Assembly (NCBI GenBank): GCA_028689495.1
Contig: JAQTWB010000001.1
Coordinates: 140,978-204,977, forward strand
Length of the DNA stretch: 64,000 nt
Source: a bacterium
GTDB taxonomy: Bacteria > Bdellovibrionota_C > UBA2361 > SZUA-149 > JAQTWB01
Direction of reading: 5' to 3'
The notes under the pieces are model-generated. The model did no database searches and had not been told where the DNA came from. It was given only the letters and a program-made list of their open reading frames with translations. The position numbers and the translations under genes were made by a program. Shown in pieces: positions 1 to 8,836 of the stretch (positions are counted from its first letter, which is position 1; each line of letters begins with the position of its first letter).

Positions 1-1001
1 GGCTGATTGCGGAATGGGGGGTTCGAGGCTTGACCTCTAATCCAGCCATTTTTCATAAGGCGATTACCAGCGGCAGCAGCTATTTTGATGATATCTCTGC
101 TTTTAAGCGTCAGGGGATGAATTCAGATGAAATTTTTGAGGAGCTGGCTTTAGCCGATATTGCACAGGCAGCAGATGAATTGCTGGGGGTATATCAGGCT
201 TCCGCTGGGGAGGATGGTTACGCCAGTATTGAAGTTTCTCCATTGCTGGCCAAGGATTCCGTGGCGACGATCAATGAAGCACTGCGCCTTTATCAGCGTC
301 TTTCCAGACCGAACATCATGATTAAGGTTCCTGGGACGAAAGATTGTTTGCCAGCTATCGAAGAACTGCTTTTCCAGGGAGTTAATATCAATGTGACCTT
401 GTTGTTTTCGGTAGAAAATTACCGCGAGGTTGCTCAAGCCTATATTCGTGGTTTGACCCGTCGTCATCAAGCCGGTTTAAAGATTGATGGGATAAGTTCA
501 GTGGCGAGTTTTTTTGTCAGCCGTGTTGATTCTTTGATTGACGCCAATTTGGCCGAACTCGGAATTCGTAATCCACAAGTACTGGCATTGCGGGGTAAAG
601 CTGCAATCGCCAATGCAAAAATTGCTTATGCGGCGTTTCAGGAGATTTTCTCTTCTGATGAATTTGCTGTCTTGCGTCAGGCGGGTGCTCGTCGGCAAAG
701 ACCACTTTGGGCCAGCACCAGTACCAAGAATCCTGCTTATCGCGATGTCATTTATGTTGATGAACTTATAGGTCCAGACACAGTCAACACCGTCCCGCAT
801 GCGACTCTTGCGGCATATGTGGATCATGGGACTCCGGGGAATACCCTCGAGTCCGGTTTGACCGAGGCGAAAAATTTACTTTCCGCTTTGAGTGATGCAG
901 GAATAAATTTTGCTGAAGTACTTGCTCATCTTCAGGAAGATGGAGTGGCACAATTTATAAAAGCCTTTCTCGATTTGCGGGAGGCAATTGCTGCGGCTTG
1001 A
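1..1001 (+). CDS. tal: Transaldolase, 5' end cut off by the window
   Basis: Pentose phosphate enzyme that moves a dihydroxyacetone unit between sugar phosphates. The frame is open from base 3, and the residues before the first TTG (base 30) already read LIAEWGVRG followed by TSNPAIF. This is the conserved N-terminal transaldolase motif, so the true start lies upstream of the window. Further family signatures are IMIKVPGTKDCLPAI, with the likely Schiff-base lysine region, and RPLWASTSTKNPAY near the C-terminus. It is the long transaldolase type often found beside zwf and opcA. It lies 141 bp upstream of zwf in the same direction. Function is secure; only the start is missing. Confidence 0.93.
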   Translation, partial: LIAEWGVRGLTSNPAIFHKAITSGSSYFDDISAFKRQGMNSDEIFEELALADIAQAADELLGVYQASAGEDGYASIEVSPLLAKDSVATINEALRLYQRLSRPNIMIKVPGTKDCLPAIEELLFQGVNINVTLLFSVENYREVAQAYIRGLTRRHQAGLKIDGISSVASFFVSRVDSLIDANLAELGIRNPQVLALRGKAAIANAKIAYAAFQEIFSSDEFAVLRQAGARRQRPLWASTSTKNPAYRDVIYVDELIGPDTVNTVPHATLAAYVDHGTPGNTLESGLTEAKNLLSALSDAGINFAEVLAHLQEDGVAQFIKAFLDLREAIAAA

Positions 1002-1142
1002 CGGTTCGATGCTGTGTTTCAATTACTCTGAGTGATAACAGATCTGGTAGTCAGCGCAATTATAGCTTTGCGCGTGTTGTATGGCTTGGACTAAAATATT
1101 TTTTTAAAAGATCATAGGTTAATTTGCAGGGGGAGATGACAA

Positions 1143-2675
1143 TTGCATAATCCATTCGAACCAGTTCGGGATGGCCGGACGCTCCACACTCCTTGCGTTG
1201 CCATCATTTTTGGCGCCACAGGAGATCTTACCAAACGTAAGCTTGTCCCGGCCCTTTATAATTTGGCTGTGGATGGCCTATTGCCCCCGAGATTCTCGCT
1301 GATTTCGTTTGCTCGTCGAGATTATAGTAGTGATGCATTTCGGGAGGAATTGCGTTTATCTGTATCCAGTTTTTCCCGTCGTAAGCCATTGCGCGACGAT
1401 GTTTGGGAAGAGTTCTCATCGCGATTTCATTACTGCCAGGGGAATTTTGATGAAGATCGGGCTTTCGTCCGCCTTTCCGAAATTATCAAACAAATGGAAG
1501 ATGAAGTTGGTGGACCTCTTAATCGTATATTCTATTTTGCCACCGCACCGGAGTTTTTTGAAATCATTGCCAGAAAGCTAAGCGAGCATAAGCTCCTTTC
1601 CGCATCGCCTTATGGTGGTGAAGCACGTGTTGTTGTTGAGAAGCCTTTTGGGCATGATCTTGATAGTGCCAGGGCGCTCAATATTTCATTATTGCAATGT
1701 ATGGAGGAGAGGCAGATATTTCGTATCGATCATTACCTGGGTAAGGAAACGGTGCAGAATTTGTTGATTTTTCGCTTCGCTAACGGGATTTTCGAACCAA
1801 TTTGGAATCACAAATATATACATCATATTGAAATTTCGGTTTGTGAGTCCTTGGGAGTTGAAGGGCGTGCTGGATTTTTTGATCAGGCAGGTGTTCTGCG
1901 GGATATCGTACAAAATCACGTATTGCAGCTATTGTGCCTTGTTGCTCTTGAGCCTCCAGTGGCGTTTGAAGCGGACGCTGTGCGTGATGAAAAGGTGAAA
2001 GTCTTGCGTTCGTTGCGCCCACTTTCAAATGAGTGCCTGTCCAGGAAGGTTGTTCGAGCTCAGTATGGTACGGGCTCGGTCGCTGGCAAGACAGTTCCTG
2101 GTTATCTTCAGGAGCCAGGTGTCGGAGCGGGTTCGACGACTGAGACATTCTTTGCGATGCAGGTCGCTATCGATAATTGGCGCTGGGCTGGTGTGCCGAT
2201 TTTTATACGTGCCGGAAAAAGACTGGCCAAGAGAGTGACGGACATTTCTATTTTTTTCCGACAAGTGCCATTTGGTCTCTTTAGTAATCATGTTGAGCAG
2301 GTTGCCGAGAATGTCCTTTCGTTCCAGATTCAACCTGATGAGGGAATTGCACTCAAGTTTGTTGCAAAACCACCTGGATCGCGTGTACGCATCCAGCCAG
2401 TGAATATGGAATTTAGTTATGGTTCATCTTTTGGAGTTGAACCTCCTGATGCCTACGAACGTTTGTTGTTGGATGCGATGAAGGGTGATGCAACATTGTT
2501 TACTCGTAAGGATGAGATTGAAGCGGCCTGGTCTTATGTTTCTCCGATAATCAATTCATGGAGAGAGCAGGGCGCAGGTGCCGTAGTACCGAGTTATGAT
2601 GCTGGTTCCTGGGGCCCCTATGAAGCTGAGCACTTGTTGTTTGAAGGTGCCGGGAAAGGGTGGAGAAGGCTATGA
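1143..2675 (+). CDS. zwf: Glucose-6-phosphate 1-dehydrogenase
   Basis: Oxidises glucose-6-phosphate to 6-phosphogluconolactone and makes NADPH, the entry step of the oxidative pentose phosphate pathway. The 510-residue length is typical. The N-terminal nucleotide fold carries GATGDLTKRKL, and the active-site segment RIDHYLGKE lies near residue 200. The C-terminal domain keeps FIRAGKRLAKRVT. The apparent start is TTG at 1143, preceded by a purine-rich GGGGGAGAT. An ATG at 1137 is out of frame. Its stop overlaps the start of the next gene (ATGA), so the two are translationally coupled. Confidence 0.95.
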   Translation: MHNPFEPVRDGRTLHTPCVAIIFGATGDLTKRKLVPALYNLAVDGLLPPRFSLISFARRDYSSDAFREELRLSVSSFSRRKPLRDDVWEEFSSRFHYCQGNFDEDRAFVRLSEIIKQMEDEVGGPLNRIFYFATAPEFFEIIARKLSEHKLLSASPYGGEARVVVEKPFGHDLDSARALNISLLQCMEERQIFRIDHYLGKETVQNLLIFRFANGIFEPIWNHKYIHHIEISVCESLGVEGRAGFFDQAGVLRDIVQNHVLQLLCLVALEPPVAFEADAVRDEKVKVLRSLRPLSNECLSRKVVRAQYGTGSVAGKTVPGYLQEPGVGAGSTTETFFAMQVAIDNWRWAGVPIFIRAGKRLAKRVTDISIFFRQVPFGLFSNHVEQVAENVLSFQIQPDEGIALKFVAKPPGSRVRIQPVNMEFSYGSSFGVEPPDAYERLLLDAMKGDATLFTRKDEIEAAWSYVSPIINSWREQGAGAVVPSYDAGSWGPYEAEHLLFEGAGKGWRRL

Positions 2676-3820
2676 GCGCTGAGGACCTACCTGGTAGAAT
2701 TGTTGCGCCGGGAAATGTTGCATCAGAGTTGTTGAAGTTTTGGCGCGAAACAGCGGACCACGACAGATCGGCCCGCAGTAGCGACAGTCCGCGTCTTAAG
2801 ACAACTCTGGCAAACATAATTGTTTTTGCTGGGTGTGAGGAGTCTTCGGCTTGCTCCAAGTGGCTTCAGGACCTTCTGACAGAACTTTGCCTTTCTTATC
2901 CATCACGGTTTGTCGTCGTAGTCAGCAGTAGGGATAGCGGTGAACAGTTGACTTGTTCGGTTAACTCTCGCTGCGTATTGTCTGATAATGGGCAGCATGT
3001 GTGTTCGGAGGAGATTTATCTTCGAGTCCCTGTCGGGGCGAGAAAGCACTTGAAGCATATGCTTTGGTCGCTTCTGGTGCCGGATATTGAGGTGATAATG
3101 ATCGCCCTTCCCGGTTTCCTGGGCTATGAGGAATTAGAAGCTTTGCAGGAGACCATATCACCGCTTGCAGATTTGGCTGGACGGATAATTTACGATAGCG
3201 CCTGTGTCCCTGCAGCTGCGACATTGTGGTCTGTTGGCACAGAAGAACCGCTGCATCTTTATGATACTTCATGGGTTCGTTTGCTTGGGTTGAGGAATCT
3301 TGTGCGAGAGCAGTTTGATTCACCTTTGGCTAAGGACCTTATTATGGGGTTGGAATGTGTCGAAATTAGTTATTCGGCACGGTCTTCCGGTTTACTGCCG
3401 CCAAACAAGGTGTTTTTGCTGGCTGGCTGGATTCTTAGTTGTCTAGGCAGGGATCCAGAAGGGGTGTCTTTTGCAGACGGAGAGTATAAGTGGACTGACG
3501 GGTTTACCATTCGCCTAATTTCGGTCGAGGGAGGAAGTTCCGCTCGCAGTGTTCAGCAGGTTTTGTTTAAAGGGCACCATCCAGTTCACTCTTACTTAAT
3601 GTCTCTAAAGATTAGTTCGGAGGATGCGGAGAAAGGCTTTGCCTATAATGTGGCCTGTGAGAATCTCGATAGTAAGGAAATTCTTTTTTCCGGGCGATCG
3701 TTTCAGGAGGAGCCTATGCTACTTCGCGAGATAATCACTTGCGTGCAGGATGACAATACGTATTCGAGCTACAGGGCAGCCGATTTGTTGGCGATGCAGT
3801 TAGCTGATTTTTATATCTAA
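2672..3820 (+). CDS. opcA: OpcA-like glucose-6-phosphate dehydrogenase assembly protein
   Basis: OpcA proteins, best known from cyanobacteria and actinobacteria, promote assembly or redox activation of G6PDH. The ATG at 2672 overlaps the zwf stop and follows GGTGGAGAAGG, so this start is preferred over one 12 bases upstream. The protein is about 382 residues, soluble, with no signal peptide. The assignment rests on its coupling to zwf and on general resemblance to the family (central IEVIMIALPG segment, RIIYDSA, C-terminal YRAADLLAMQLADFY). Sequence resemblance is modest, so an OpcA-related but divergent protein is the safest reading. Confidence 0.75.
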   Translation: MSAEDLPGRIVAPGNVASELLKFWRETADHDRSARSSDSPRLKTTLANIIVFAGCEESSACSKWLQDLLTELCLSYPSRFVVVVSSRDSGEQLTCSVNSRCVLSDNGQHVCSEEIYLRVPVGARKHLKHMLWSLLVPDIEVIMIALPGFLGYEELEALQETISPLADLAGRIIYDSACVPAAATLWSVGTEEPLHLYDTSWVRLLGLRNLVREQFDSPLAKDLIMGLECVEISYSARSSGLLPPNKVFLLAGWILSCLGRDPEGVSFADGEYKWTDGFTIRLISVEGGSSARSVQQVLFKGHHPVHSYLMSLKISSEDAEKGFAYNVACENLDSKEILFSGRSFQEEPMLLREIITCVQDDNTYSSYRAADLLAMQLADFYI

Positions 3821-3864
3821 TATACTCTCGCACTTGTTCTCACGGACAATGTACGGACGCTTTA

Positions 3865-4146
3865 CTACTGCAGCCAGGGCAATTCAAGCTCAAGTTCTTC
3901 AACCATGCTTTTTACGCTCATTCCTGGCGGAGCGAGGATTACGCCGCTGCCGGTCTCTTCTGCCAGAAGAGCCATCATTTCGTCTTCATCGCCGGTATAA
4001 TCCACACTCTTTATTCGCGGAGAACCCAGGAGTGGCAGACAGTCGAGAATATCCTCAACCTGTGTGACGACAAAAAGTAGTCGGTGCCCTTTGACATCAA
4101 CCGCGGACGGTTCATTGTCACGGTAGGGGATGTAATAAGTGCTCAT
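3865..4146 (-). CDS. Small hypothetical protein, 93 aa
   Basis: I do not recognise this protein. It is acidic, without membrane segments or a signal peptide, and ends in an EELELELPWLQ tail. ATG at 4146 is preceded by GGAGAG at good spacing, which supports a real gene. It lies downstream of the small pilin gene on the same strand (129 bp gap) and converges with opcA, 44 bp away. Its position at the edge of the Tad/secretion locus suggests an accessory or regulatory role. That is context only. Confidence 0.55.
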   Translation of the reverse strand: MSTYYIPYRDNEPSAVDVKGHRLLFVVTQVEDILDCLPLLGSPRIKSVDYTGDEDEMMALLAEETGSGVILAPPGMSVKSMVEELELELPWLQ

Positions 4147-4274
4147 ATAGGTACTCTCCGTCGATCGAGAAATTAATTCTGCTGATAAAATTTTGATGAA
4201 GAGAGGAGAGCGAAGTGATGTAATTTAAAGACTCGTTTGATTAACAAATCTGTTAATTTTATAACAGATTTGTC

Positions 4275-4448
4275 TCAGCTGTTGGCCTGAGCAACATAGC
4301 TGCCGACCCTGGACAAGGATTTTGATGCCGCTGTGCCGTAGTAATACAAGACCACAACTAGTACGGCAGAAACGAGGCTGGCCAGGAAGATATACTCCAT
4401 TAGGGTATTGCCGCGTTCCTCACAGATTTGTTTTTTCAGATTTGCCAT
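4275..4448 (-). CDS. Flp-family type IVb pilin (minus strand copy)
   Basis: About 57 residues: a short charged leader, then a hydrophobic stretch beginning ERGNTLMEYIFLASLVSA. This is the Flp/Fap pilin layout, with prepilin-peptidase cleavage expected just before the hydrophobic segment and a Glu five residues into it. I chose ATG 4448 (MANLKKQ) because upstream in-frame starts would add an untypical 29-residue extension. The SD is weak. It is transcribed away from the phosphatase gene. A second Flp pilin lies at 10318-10509 on the other strand. Mature Flp subunits polymerise into the Tad pilus. Confidence 0.8.
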   Translation of the reverse strand: MANLKKQICEERGNTLMEYIFLASLVSAVLVVVLYYYGTAASKSLSRVGSYVAQANS

Positions 4449-4965
4449 TAAGTAGTCTGTTTTTAAACTTAGCGGTTGTTTTTCTGGATAGAAAATTTCA
4501 ACCAGAATCATTCCACGGGTTACCCTCACGGGCAACTGTTATTTTGACGCTTGTTAACTTGTCATTGAGCAGTATTTCTACGTTCTATTAGATGGAGAAA
4601 AGCGTCTGGCTCGCATTTTGTGGTCAATCCGTTCGTTTACTCCTGCTGGAATATGGCATCGGTAGAGTTGAGGAGCTACTTTACAATAAACGTCCATTTA
4701 TCTTCTATCCTATTTCGAAAAAGGAAGAAATTTGCCTCTTTGGGCTGAATACCTTTTGGAATTATCCTTGTTTGTTTTTTTATTTGCTCTGGGTTGATGA
4801 ACTATTCGAAGTGTTAGGAATTTGGGAGATGTTAGCGAGCTACGCTCGCCAAATTTCCGCAGAATTTATTTATATGGAGTAATCGTATCTAGTTTTTGAC
4901 CGGCCTGCTTGGTTTTCCAATTTGGCACCGTTCAAATCAGGCACAGGCTAGTCTGAGAAGGTGAG

Positions 4966-5025
4966 ATACCCCTCCCACCATGAATTTCCCGACGCCGTCG
5001 CCACCAATGTGAGCGGGAGGGGTAT
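4966..5025. repeat. Perfect 11 bp inverted repeat, 38 bp spacer
   Basis: ATACCCCTCCC at 4966-4976 is the exact reverse complement of GGGAGGGGTAT at 5015-5025. The spacer itself carries GACGCCGTCG. It is about 210-270 bp upstream of the PP2C start codon and just before the 56 bp element. It could be an operator pair or a long stem; there is no T-tract, so it is not a simple terminator. Confidence 0.6.
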
Positions 5026-5059
5026 ACTGGTTATCTGGTCGCTGCTCCGCAGCTCCAAT

Positions 5060-5116
5060 TATACTGCTCGAGATTAAGGTGTTAAGGATCGGGGAAATTA
5101 AAGTGCGAGCAGTATA
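5060..5116 (+). repeat. Copy 1 of a 56 bp intergenic element with inverted ends
   Basis: TATACTGCTCG (5060-5070) is the reverse complement of CGAGCAGTATA (5106-5116). The core between contains GGTGTTAAGGATCGG and AAATTAAAGTG. An inverted copy at 10561-10616 matches at about 46 of 56 positions, counted by eye. It lies 118 bp upstream of the phosphatase start. Confidence 0.75.
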
Positions 5117-5233
5117 TTTCACAAAAATACTTCTTAAGTTGTTTTTAGGAAGTGACGTGTACTACTCTGGCAGAGTGGAAATTTGTACTCGAGGGCAACA
5201 AAGCATAGCTGATATTCGCAGCAGGAGAATAGT

Positions 5234-6211
5234 ATGCTGGAGACAGGATTGGAAAAGAAAATATTACCTGGGTCGCAGGAAACGATACCTGCAGCAATAT
5301 CCGATATTGGTTGTGAAAGAGAGATCAATGAGGACAGGTATGCAGTAATCGATTCACCTGCCGGTCGGGCTTGGGTTGTTTGTGATGGAATGGGTGGCGT
5401 TAGCGGTGGAGATCTTGCGGCGGAACTGGCGATTAAGGCGATTCGCCGGGCGCTTGAAGGGCGTGATTTTGAATCACCTGAGCCGGCTGTGCGTGCCGCC
5501 ATTGAAGAAGCCAATCGAGTGATCGTGCTTCGTCGGCAGAATCCGGCATTTGCCAGTATGGGTACAACAGTGGCTGGGGTGATTACCCAAGGGAACCATT
5601 GGGTGATAGCACACGCTGGAGATTCCAGAGTTTATCTGGTTCGCGGAGGGGCGATACAGCAGCTGACCAAAGATCATACATATGTTCAGGAGCTCGTGGA
5701 TAAGGGCCTGATTGCAAAAGAGGAGGCGATGTCTCATCCGCAGGCACATGTTTTGACAAGGTGCCTTGGGGCCGGGCCACAGTTGTCGCTTGATGTGAAA
5801 CATTTATGGTGTTGGGAGTCGAGCGAAGAAGTGTCCGAAGACAAGATTGTTATTTGCTCTGACGGATTATACAGCCTGGTCGATGATTGGGAAATCGCTG
5901 AGGCTGTGGCTAATGGTTCGCCTCAGGATAGTTGTGTTTCGCTTGTAGAGATGGCCAGAGGGCGTGGAGGTTATGACAACATTACCGTTGCGGTGCTTCC
6001 AGTCCCAGGTGAGCTCCGCGATGAAGACCCAGGCTATAGGACTGAGTCTCCGTATGAGGATTTAAAACGTAGAGCACTTGTTGAGACCGGTAAGGTATCA
6101 TCCTCTGAACTTGCGGCTCAATTGGTGAAGCAGCTATTTATGATGTTGATTCTTATGTTGATTGGCAGTTTTGCAACGTTGCTGGTGATGATTTTTCAGT
6201 CGGTTGGTTGA
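5234..6211 (+). CDS. PP2C-family Ser/Thr protein phosphatase with C-terminal membrane anchor
   Basis: Metal-dependent phosphatase of 325 residues. The PP2C motifs are all present in order: DIGCEREINED (about residue 24), VCDGMGGVSGGD (about 50), AHAGDSRVYL, TKDHTYVQELV, HVLTRCLG, VICSDGLYSLVDD and DNITVAVL. The aspartates for the two-metal centre are kept, so it should be active. Residues about 300-322 form one hydrophobic segment, placing the catalytic domain in the cytoplasm at the inner membrane. ATG 5234 follows GCAGGAGAAT. It heads a run with an FHA protein and a kinase, the same trio that controls type VI secretion by threonine phosphorylation, and likely reverses the kinase at 7097. 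Confidence 0.92.
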   Translation: MLETGLEKKILPGSQETIPAAISDIGCEREINEDRYAVIDSPAGRAWVVCDGMGGVSGGDLAAELAIKAIRRALEGRDFESPEPAVRAAIEEANRVIVLRRQNPAFASMGTTVAGVITQGNHWVIAHAGDSRVYLVRGGAIQQLTKDHTYVQELVDKGLIAKEEAMSHPQAHVLTRCLGAGPQLSLDVKHLWCWESSEEVSEDKIVICSDGLYSLVDDWEIAEAVANGSPQDSCVSLVEMARGRGGYDNITVAVLPVPGELRDEDPGYRTESPYEDLKRRALVETGKVSSSELAAQLVKQLFMMLILMLIGSFATLLVMIFQSVG

Positions 6212-6248
6212 TAAAGGTTAACTAAAAGTAGAGATGGAGGAGAGAGAC

Positions 6249-7028
6249 ATGAGCGAGGAAAAGCCCCTATTTTCCGAAAGTGATTCCGGACGACATGAGG
6301 AGGTTAAGCCGAGAAGTGCAGCTGGTTCAAGAGCGAAAAATCAGACAGTGATGTTGACGCCGGAAATGACGGGTCAGGTCCGCGCAATGTTGAACCGTGA
6401 CCCTGATTCGTCGGCGGCGATTAACCAGGTTATGTCCGCTGCTTCCTGGGAGAGGCCGGGTCAGGCGGCGGCCCCGGTTGTTCCGCGCTCTGATGCAAGT
6501 GGGCAGTCTATAACTCAGGAACATCCATCTCGGGTGCCGGTCCCCCCCTATGTCGCTCCCTCAAGGCAGGTTTCTCCGGTTCAGGTAGCGGTTGCTCCGC
6601 CTGTTGTCGGTGTGGGTACTGGTGTGTTTGCGCAAGGCATGAGGACTGAGGGCATTCAGGTTATTGCACATGGTAAGTCCTCTCGTCTTGTCGGTTTTTT
6701 GGTTAGTTATGATTCCGATGAAGATGGGGAACTTTGTCCATTGAGGTTTGGACGTTGGTTGGTGTCATCGCAAGCTGTGGATCAGGGAAGTTATATATTG
6801 ATTGAAGAGGAAACAATATCTCCACTTCATGCGATTATTCGTGTTGGAAAAGATGGACGGATTCAGGTTCTCGATCAACTTTCCGAATATGGTACGGCAG
6901 TGACCAAGGCGGGGGAGGATGAAGAGGAAGAGATCAGTGGTGCCATGGTCGAAGTTCATCATGGTGATATTGTTCGTTTTGGGAAACGGCGATTCGTTGT
7001 GGTGATTATTCCTACGACATCGGAATAG
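6249..7028 (+). CDS. FHA-domain protein with disordered N-terminal linker
   Basis: Soluble protein of about 259 residues. ATG 6249 follows GGAGGAGAGAGAC and is preferred over the ATG 15 bases earlier. Residues 1-135 are Pro/Ser/Ala-rich and probably unstructured but contain TVMLTPEM around residues 33-40. The C-terminal half is a forkhead-associated fold, a phosphothreonine reader, starting near GFLVSYDSDEDG. Some classic FHA residues are altered: ISPLHAI stands where S-x-x-H is expected and EYGTAV replaces the usual NGT. The same LVSY opening and LTP motif recur in the zinc-ribbon FHA protein at 22220, so the two are paralogues. It probably links phosphatase and kinase to the machine. Confidence 0.85.
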   Translation: MSEEKPLFSESDSGRHEEVKPRSAAGSRAKNQTVMLTPEMTGQVRAMLNRDPDSSAAINQVMSAASWERPGQAAAPVVPRSDASGQSITQEHPSRVPVPPYVAPSRQVSPVQVAVAPPVVGVGTGVFAQGMRTEGIQVIAHGKSSRLVGFLVSYDSDEDGELCPLRFGRWLVSSQAVDQGSYILIEEETISPLHAIIRVGKDGRIQVLDQLSEYGTAVTKAGEDEEEEISGAMVEVHHGDIVRFGKRRFVVVIIPTTSE

Positions 7029-7096
7029 AGGCAGGCAGAGCTCAACGGAGTGTCTTTGGGCAGGGACTGAACTATTAGCGGAGCGTATCGTTCTAT

Positions 7097-8632
7097 ATGA
7101 GCGGAGAGCATTTTCTAAATTTACAGCCAGGTACGGTGGTGAATGGCCGCTATGAGGTGGTCAAGTGCCTGGGTGCCGGTAGTATGGGCATGGTTTACGC
7201 CTGTCGCCACCGGGAGCTTTCTGGTCGTTTGGTGGCGATGAAAGTGCTTTTCTCTGAAGTCGCCAATGATGAAACGGCACGTAAACGTTTTGAGAACGAA
7301 ATATTTGCCTCGTATGAGGTGAACCATCCCAATGTTGTTAGAGCCTATGAATACTTTATTGATGGAGATCTGATCGCATTCACAATGGAGTATATCGGGG
7401 GAGGGGATCTGGCGGAAAGGCTGGAGCGTGATGAGCCCATGCCTGTAGACAAGGTGGCACGAATGCTGCGGCAGATGTGTTCGGGTGTCGATACGATTCA
7501 CAAGGCAGGTATAATCCATCGTGACTTGAAGCCTGAAAACATTCTTTTGACAACGAACGATGACATCAAAATTACGGATTTTGGTATCGCGCGCACCGGG
7601 ATAGTTCGAAATCTGACTCAGGATGGGGGACTTGTTGGCACAGTAGATTATGTCAGTCCTGAATATCTGGAGCGAGGTCAGGTAGACTGTCGTTCTGATA
7701 TTTATGCTTTAGGGGTCCTTGCTTATGAGATGATTACCAAGGAACCTCCATTTCGTGGTGAGAGTGTGATTCAGACGATGACAATGCGACTTCGTTCTGA
7801 CCCCGTGGCACCGATTGTTTTGCGACCGGAGTGTCCTGTCGCACTGAGTAATATTGTTCTCAAAGCATTGGCGCGTGATCCTGAAAGGCGTTATCAGACG
7901 GCAGAAGAAATGTTTGTCGATTTGGATCGTATGATAAATGCACCATCCGCGACAGATATAGCTGTCCCTGTGGAGGGCGTGGCGCTGCGCTTTGCATCAT
8001 CAGCCACAACAGGAGATGCGCAGTCTTCACGTATTGAAAAAACTGTAGCCGAGAGACCAAAAAACAAATCTGAAGGGGGTTCTTCATCTTTACTTGAGGC
8101 GCTGTGGGACGGATCGGTCGATAGTGATGATGTAGAGTCGGGAACGGACAGCTTCTCTGACTTCGATAAGGGGGATGAATCTCTCGCGAACATAGGGGGA
8201 TCTGAGGCATTGTCTGCTCCTGCGCCAAGTCTTGATCCACTGCTTGGTTCTGGTGGAGGAACAAGGAGCTACATAACGCCTTCAAGTGCGGCCGTGCCCC
8301 TCCGAGCGGAGCCTGTGATTGTTTACTCGGGAGGTGCCTCTCATCAACGGTCAGAAATAGGGAAGTCCTCAGAACGCAAGGTGACAATTGCCGACTCGTA
8401 TATCAGTTCTCAACGCTTGCAGCAGCTGAAGAGGGAGAATTTCCAAGCGGATGGATTGTTTGGGGTCGGGTTGCGTTTTGCGTTGGTTGTTATGCTCGGA
8501 TTCATGGCAGGTTTTGTCTTCTTGAGATTCGCAAATCCTGGTTTGATGGGGCTTGGTAGAGATCGGGGCGTTCCCATGGATGAGCATGGCGTCGATGATG
8601 TGCGGCTTTTGGATTTATCTCAGCAGCGATGA
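7097..8632 (+). CDS. Transmembrane Ser/Thr protein kinase (Hanks type)
   Basis: Complete eukaryotic-like kinase of 511 residues: glycine loop LGAGSMGMVY (25-34), catalytic lysine in VAMKVL (K49), HRDLKPEN (141-148), DFG (161-163), then the GTVDYVSPEY activation and substrate-binding region and the DIYALGVLAYEM helix. All catalytic residues are present, so it is predicted active. Residues about 290-450 are a low-complexity acidic/Ser linker, followed by one membrane segment near 455-480 and a short outer tail without PASTA repeats. It lies 68 bp after the FHA gene. Likely substrates are the FHA proteins or secretion parts encoded around it. Confidence 0.93.
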   Translation: MSGEHFLNLQPGTVVNGRYEVVKCLGAGSMGMVYACRHRELSGRLVAMKVLFSEVANDETARKRFENEIFASYEVNHPNVVRAYEYFIDGDLIAFTMEYIGGGDLAERLERDEPMPVDKVARMLRQMCSGVDTIHKAGIIHRDLKPENILLTTNDDIKITDFGIARTGIVRNLTQDGGLVGTVDYVSPEYLERGQVDCRSDIYALGVLAYEMITKEPPFRGESVIQTMTMRLRSDPVAPIVLRPECPVALSNIVLKALARDPERRYQTAEEMFVDLDRMINAPSATDIAVPVEGVALRFASSATTGDAQSSRIEKTVAERPKNKSEGGSSSLLEALWDGSVDSDDVESGTDSFSDFDKGDESLANIGGSEALSAPAPSLDPLLGSGGGTRSYITPSSAAVPLRAEPVIVYSGGASHQRSEIGKSSERKVTIADSYISSQRLQQLKRENFQADGLFGVGLRFALVVMLGFMAGFVFLRFANPGLMGLGRDRGVPMDEHGVDDVRLLDLSQQR

Positions 8633-8836
8633 TCATGAGCGGCTGAATATGCGGACGGCAAATTAGCGAGAATTTTTATCGGCTTATTTGGAGTCTTTTT
8701 TATCTGCAGGCCGGGCGAATCCTTGTTATTGCTGAATGTGCGTAGCCCAATTGCTTGTTGCTGCATTTTTTTGTGACGTTGTCAGATTTGCCGCATCTTA
8801 AATTCGGTAACATGGAAAAACATTACTTGGACTTAT

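Larger units (their letters stand above)
4449..5233. other. Long intergenic region between divergent pilin and phosphatase genes
   Basis: About 785 bp without a convincing gene. It holds the upstream region of the minus-strand pilin, an 11 bp perfect inverted repeat (4966-4976 with 5015-5025), a conserved 56 bp element (5060-5116) and, at 4567-4575, a GAGCAGTAT half-site matching the ends of that element. A 96-codon open frame at 4592-4882 has no ribosome site and no recognisable features, so I do not call it. Density of dyads suggests a control region for the locus. Confidence 0.6.

Noticed and set aside
4592..4882. 96-codon plus-strand ORF in the long control region
   Set aside because: No ribosome site, aromatic-rich improbable composition and no recognisable motif; overlaps sequence with dyads.
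4922..4944. TGGCAC resembling a sigma-54 -24 box
   Set aside because: No GC/TTGC -12 box at the required spacing.
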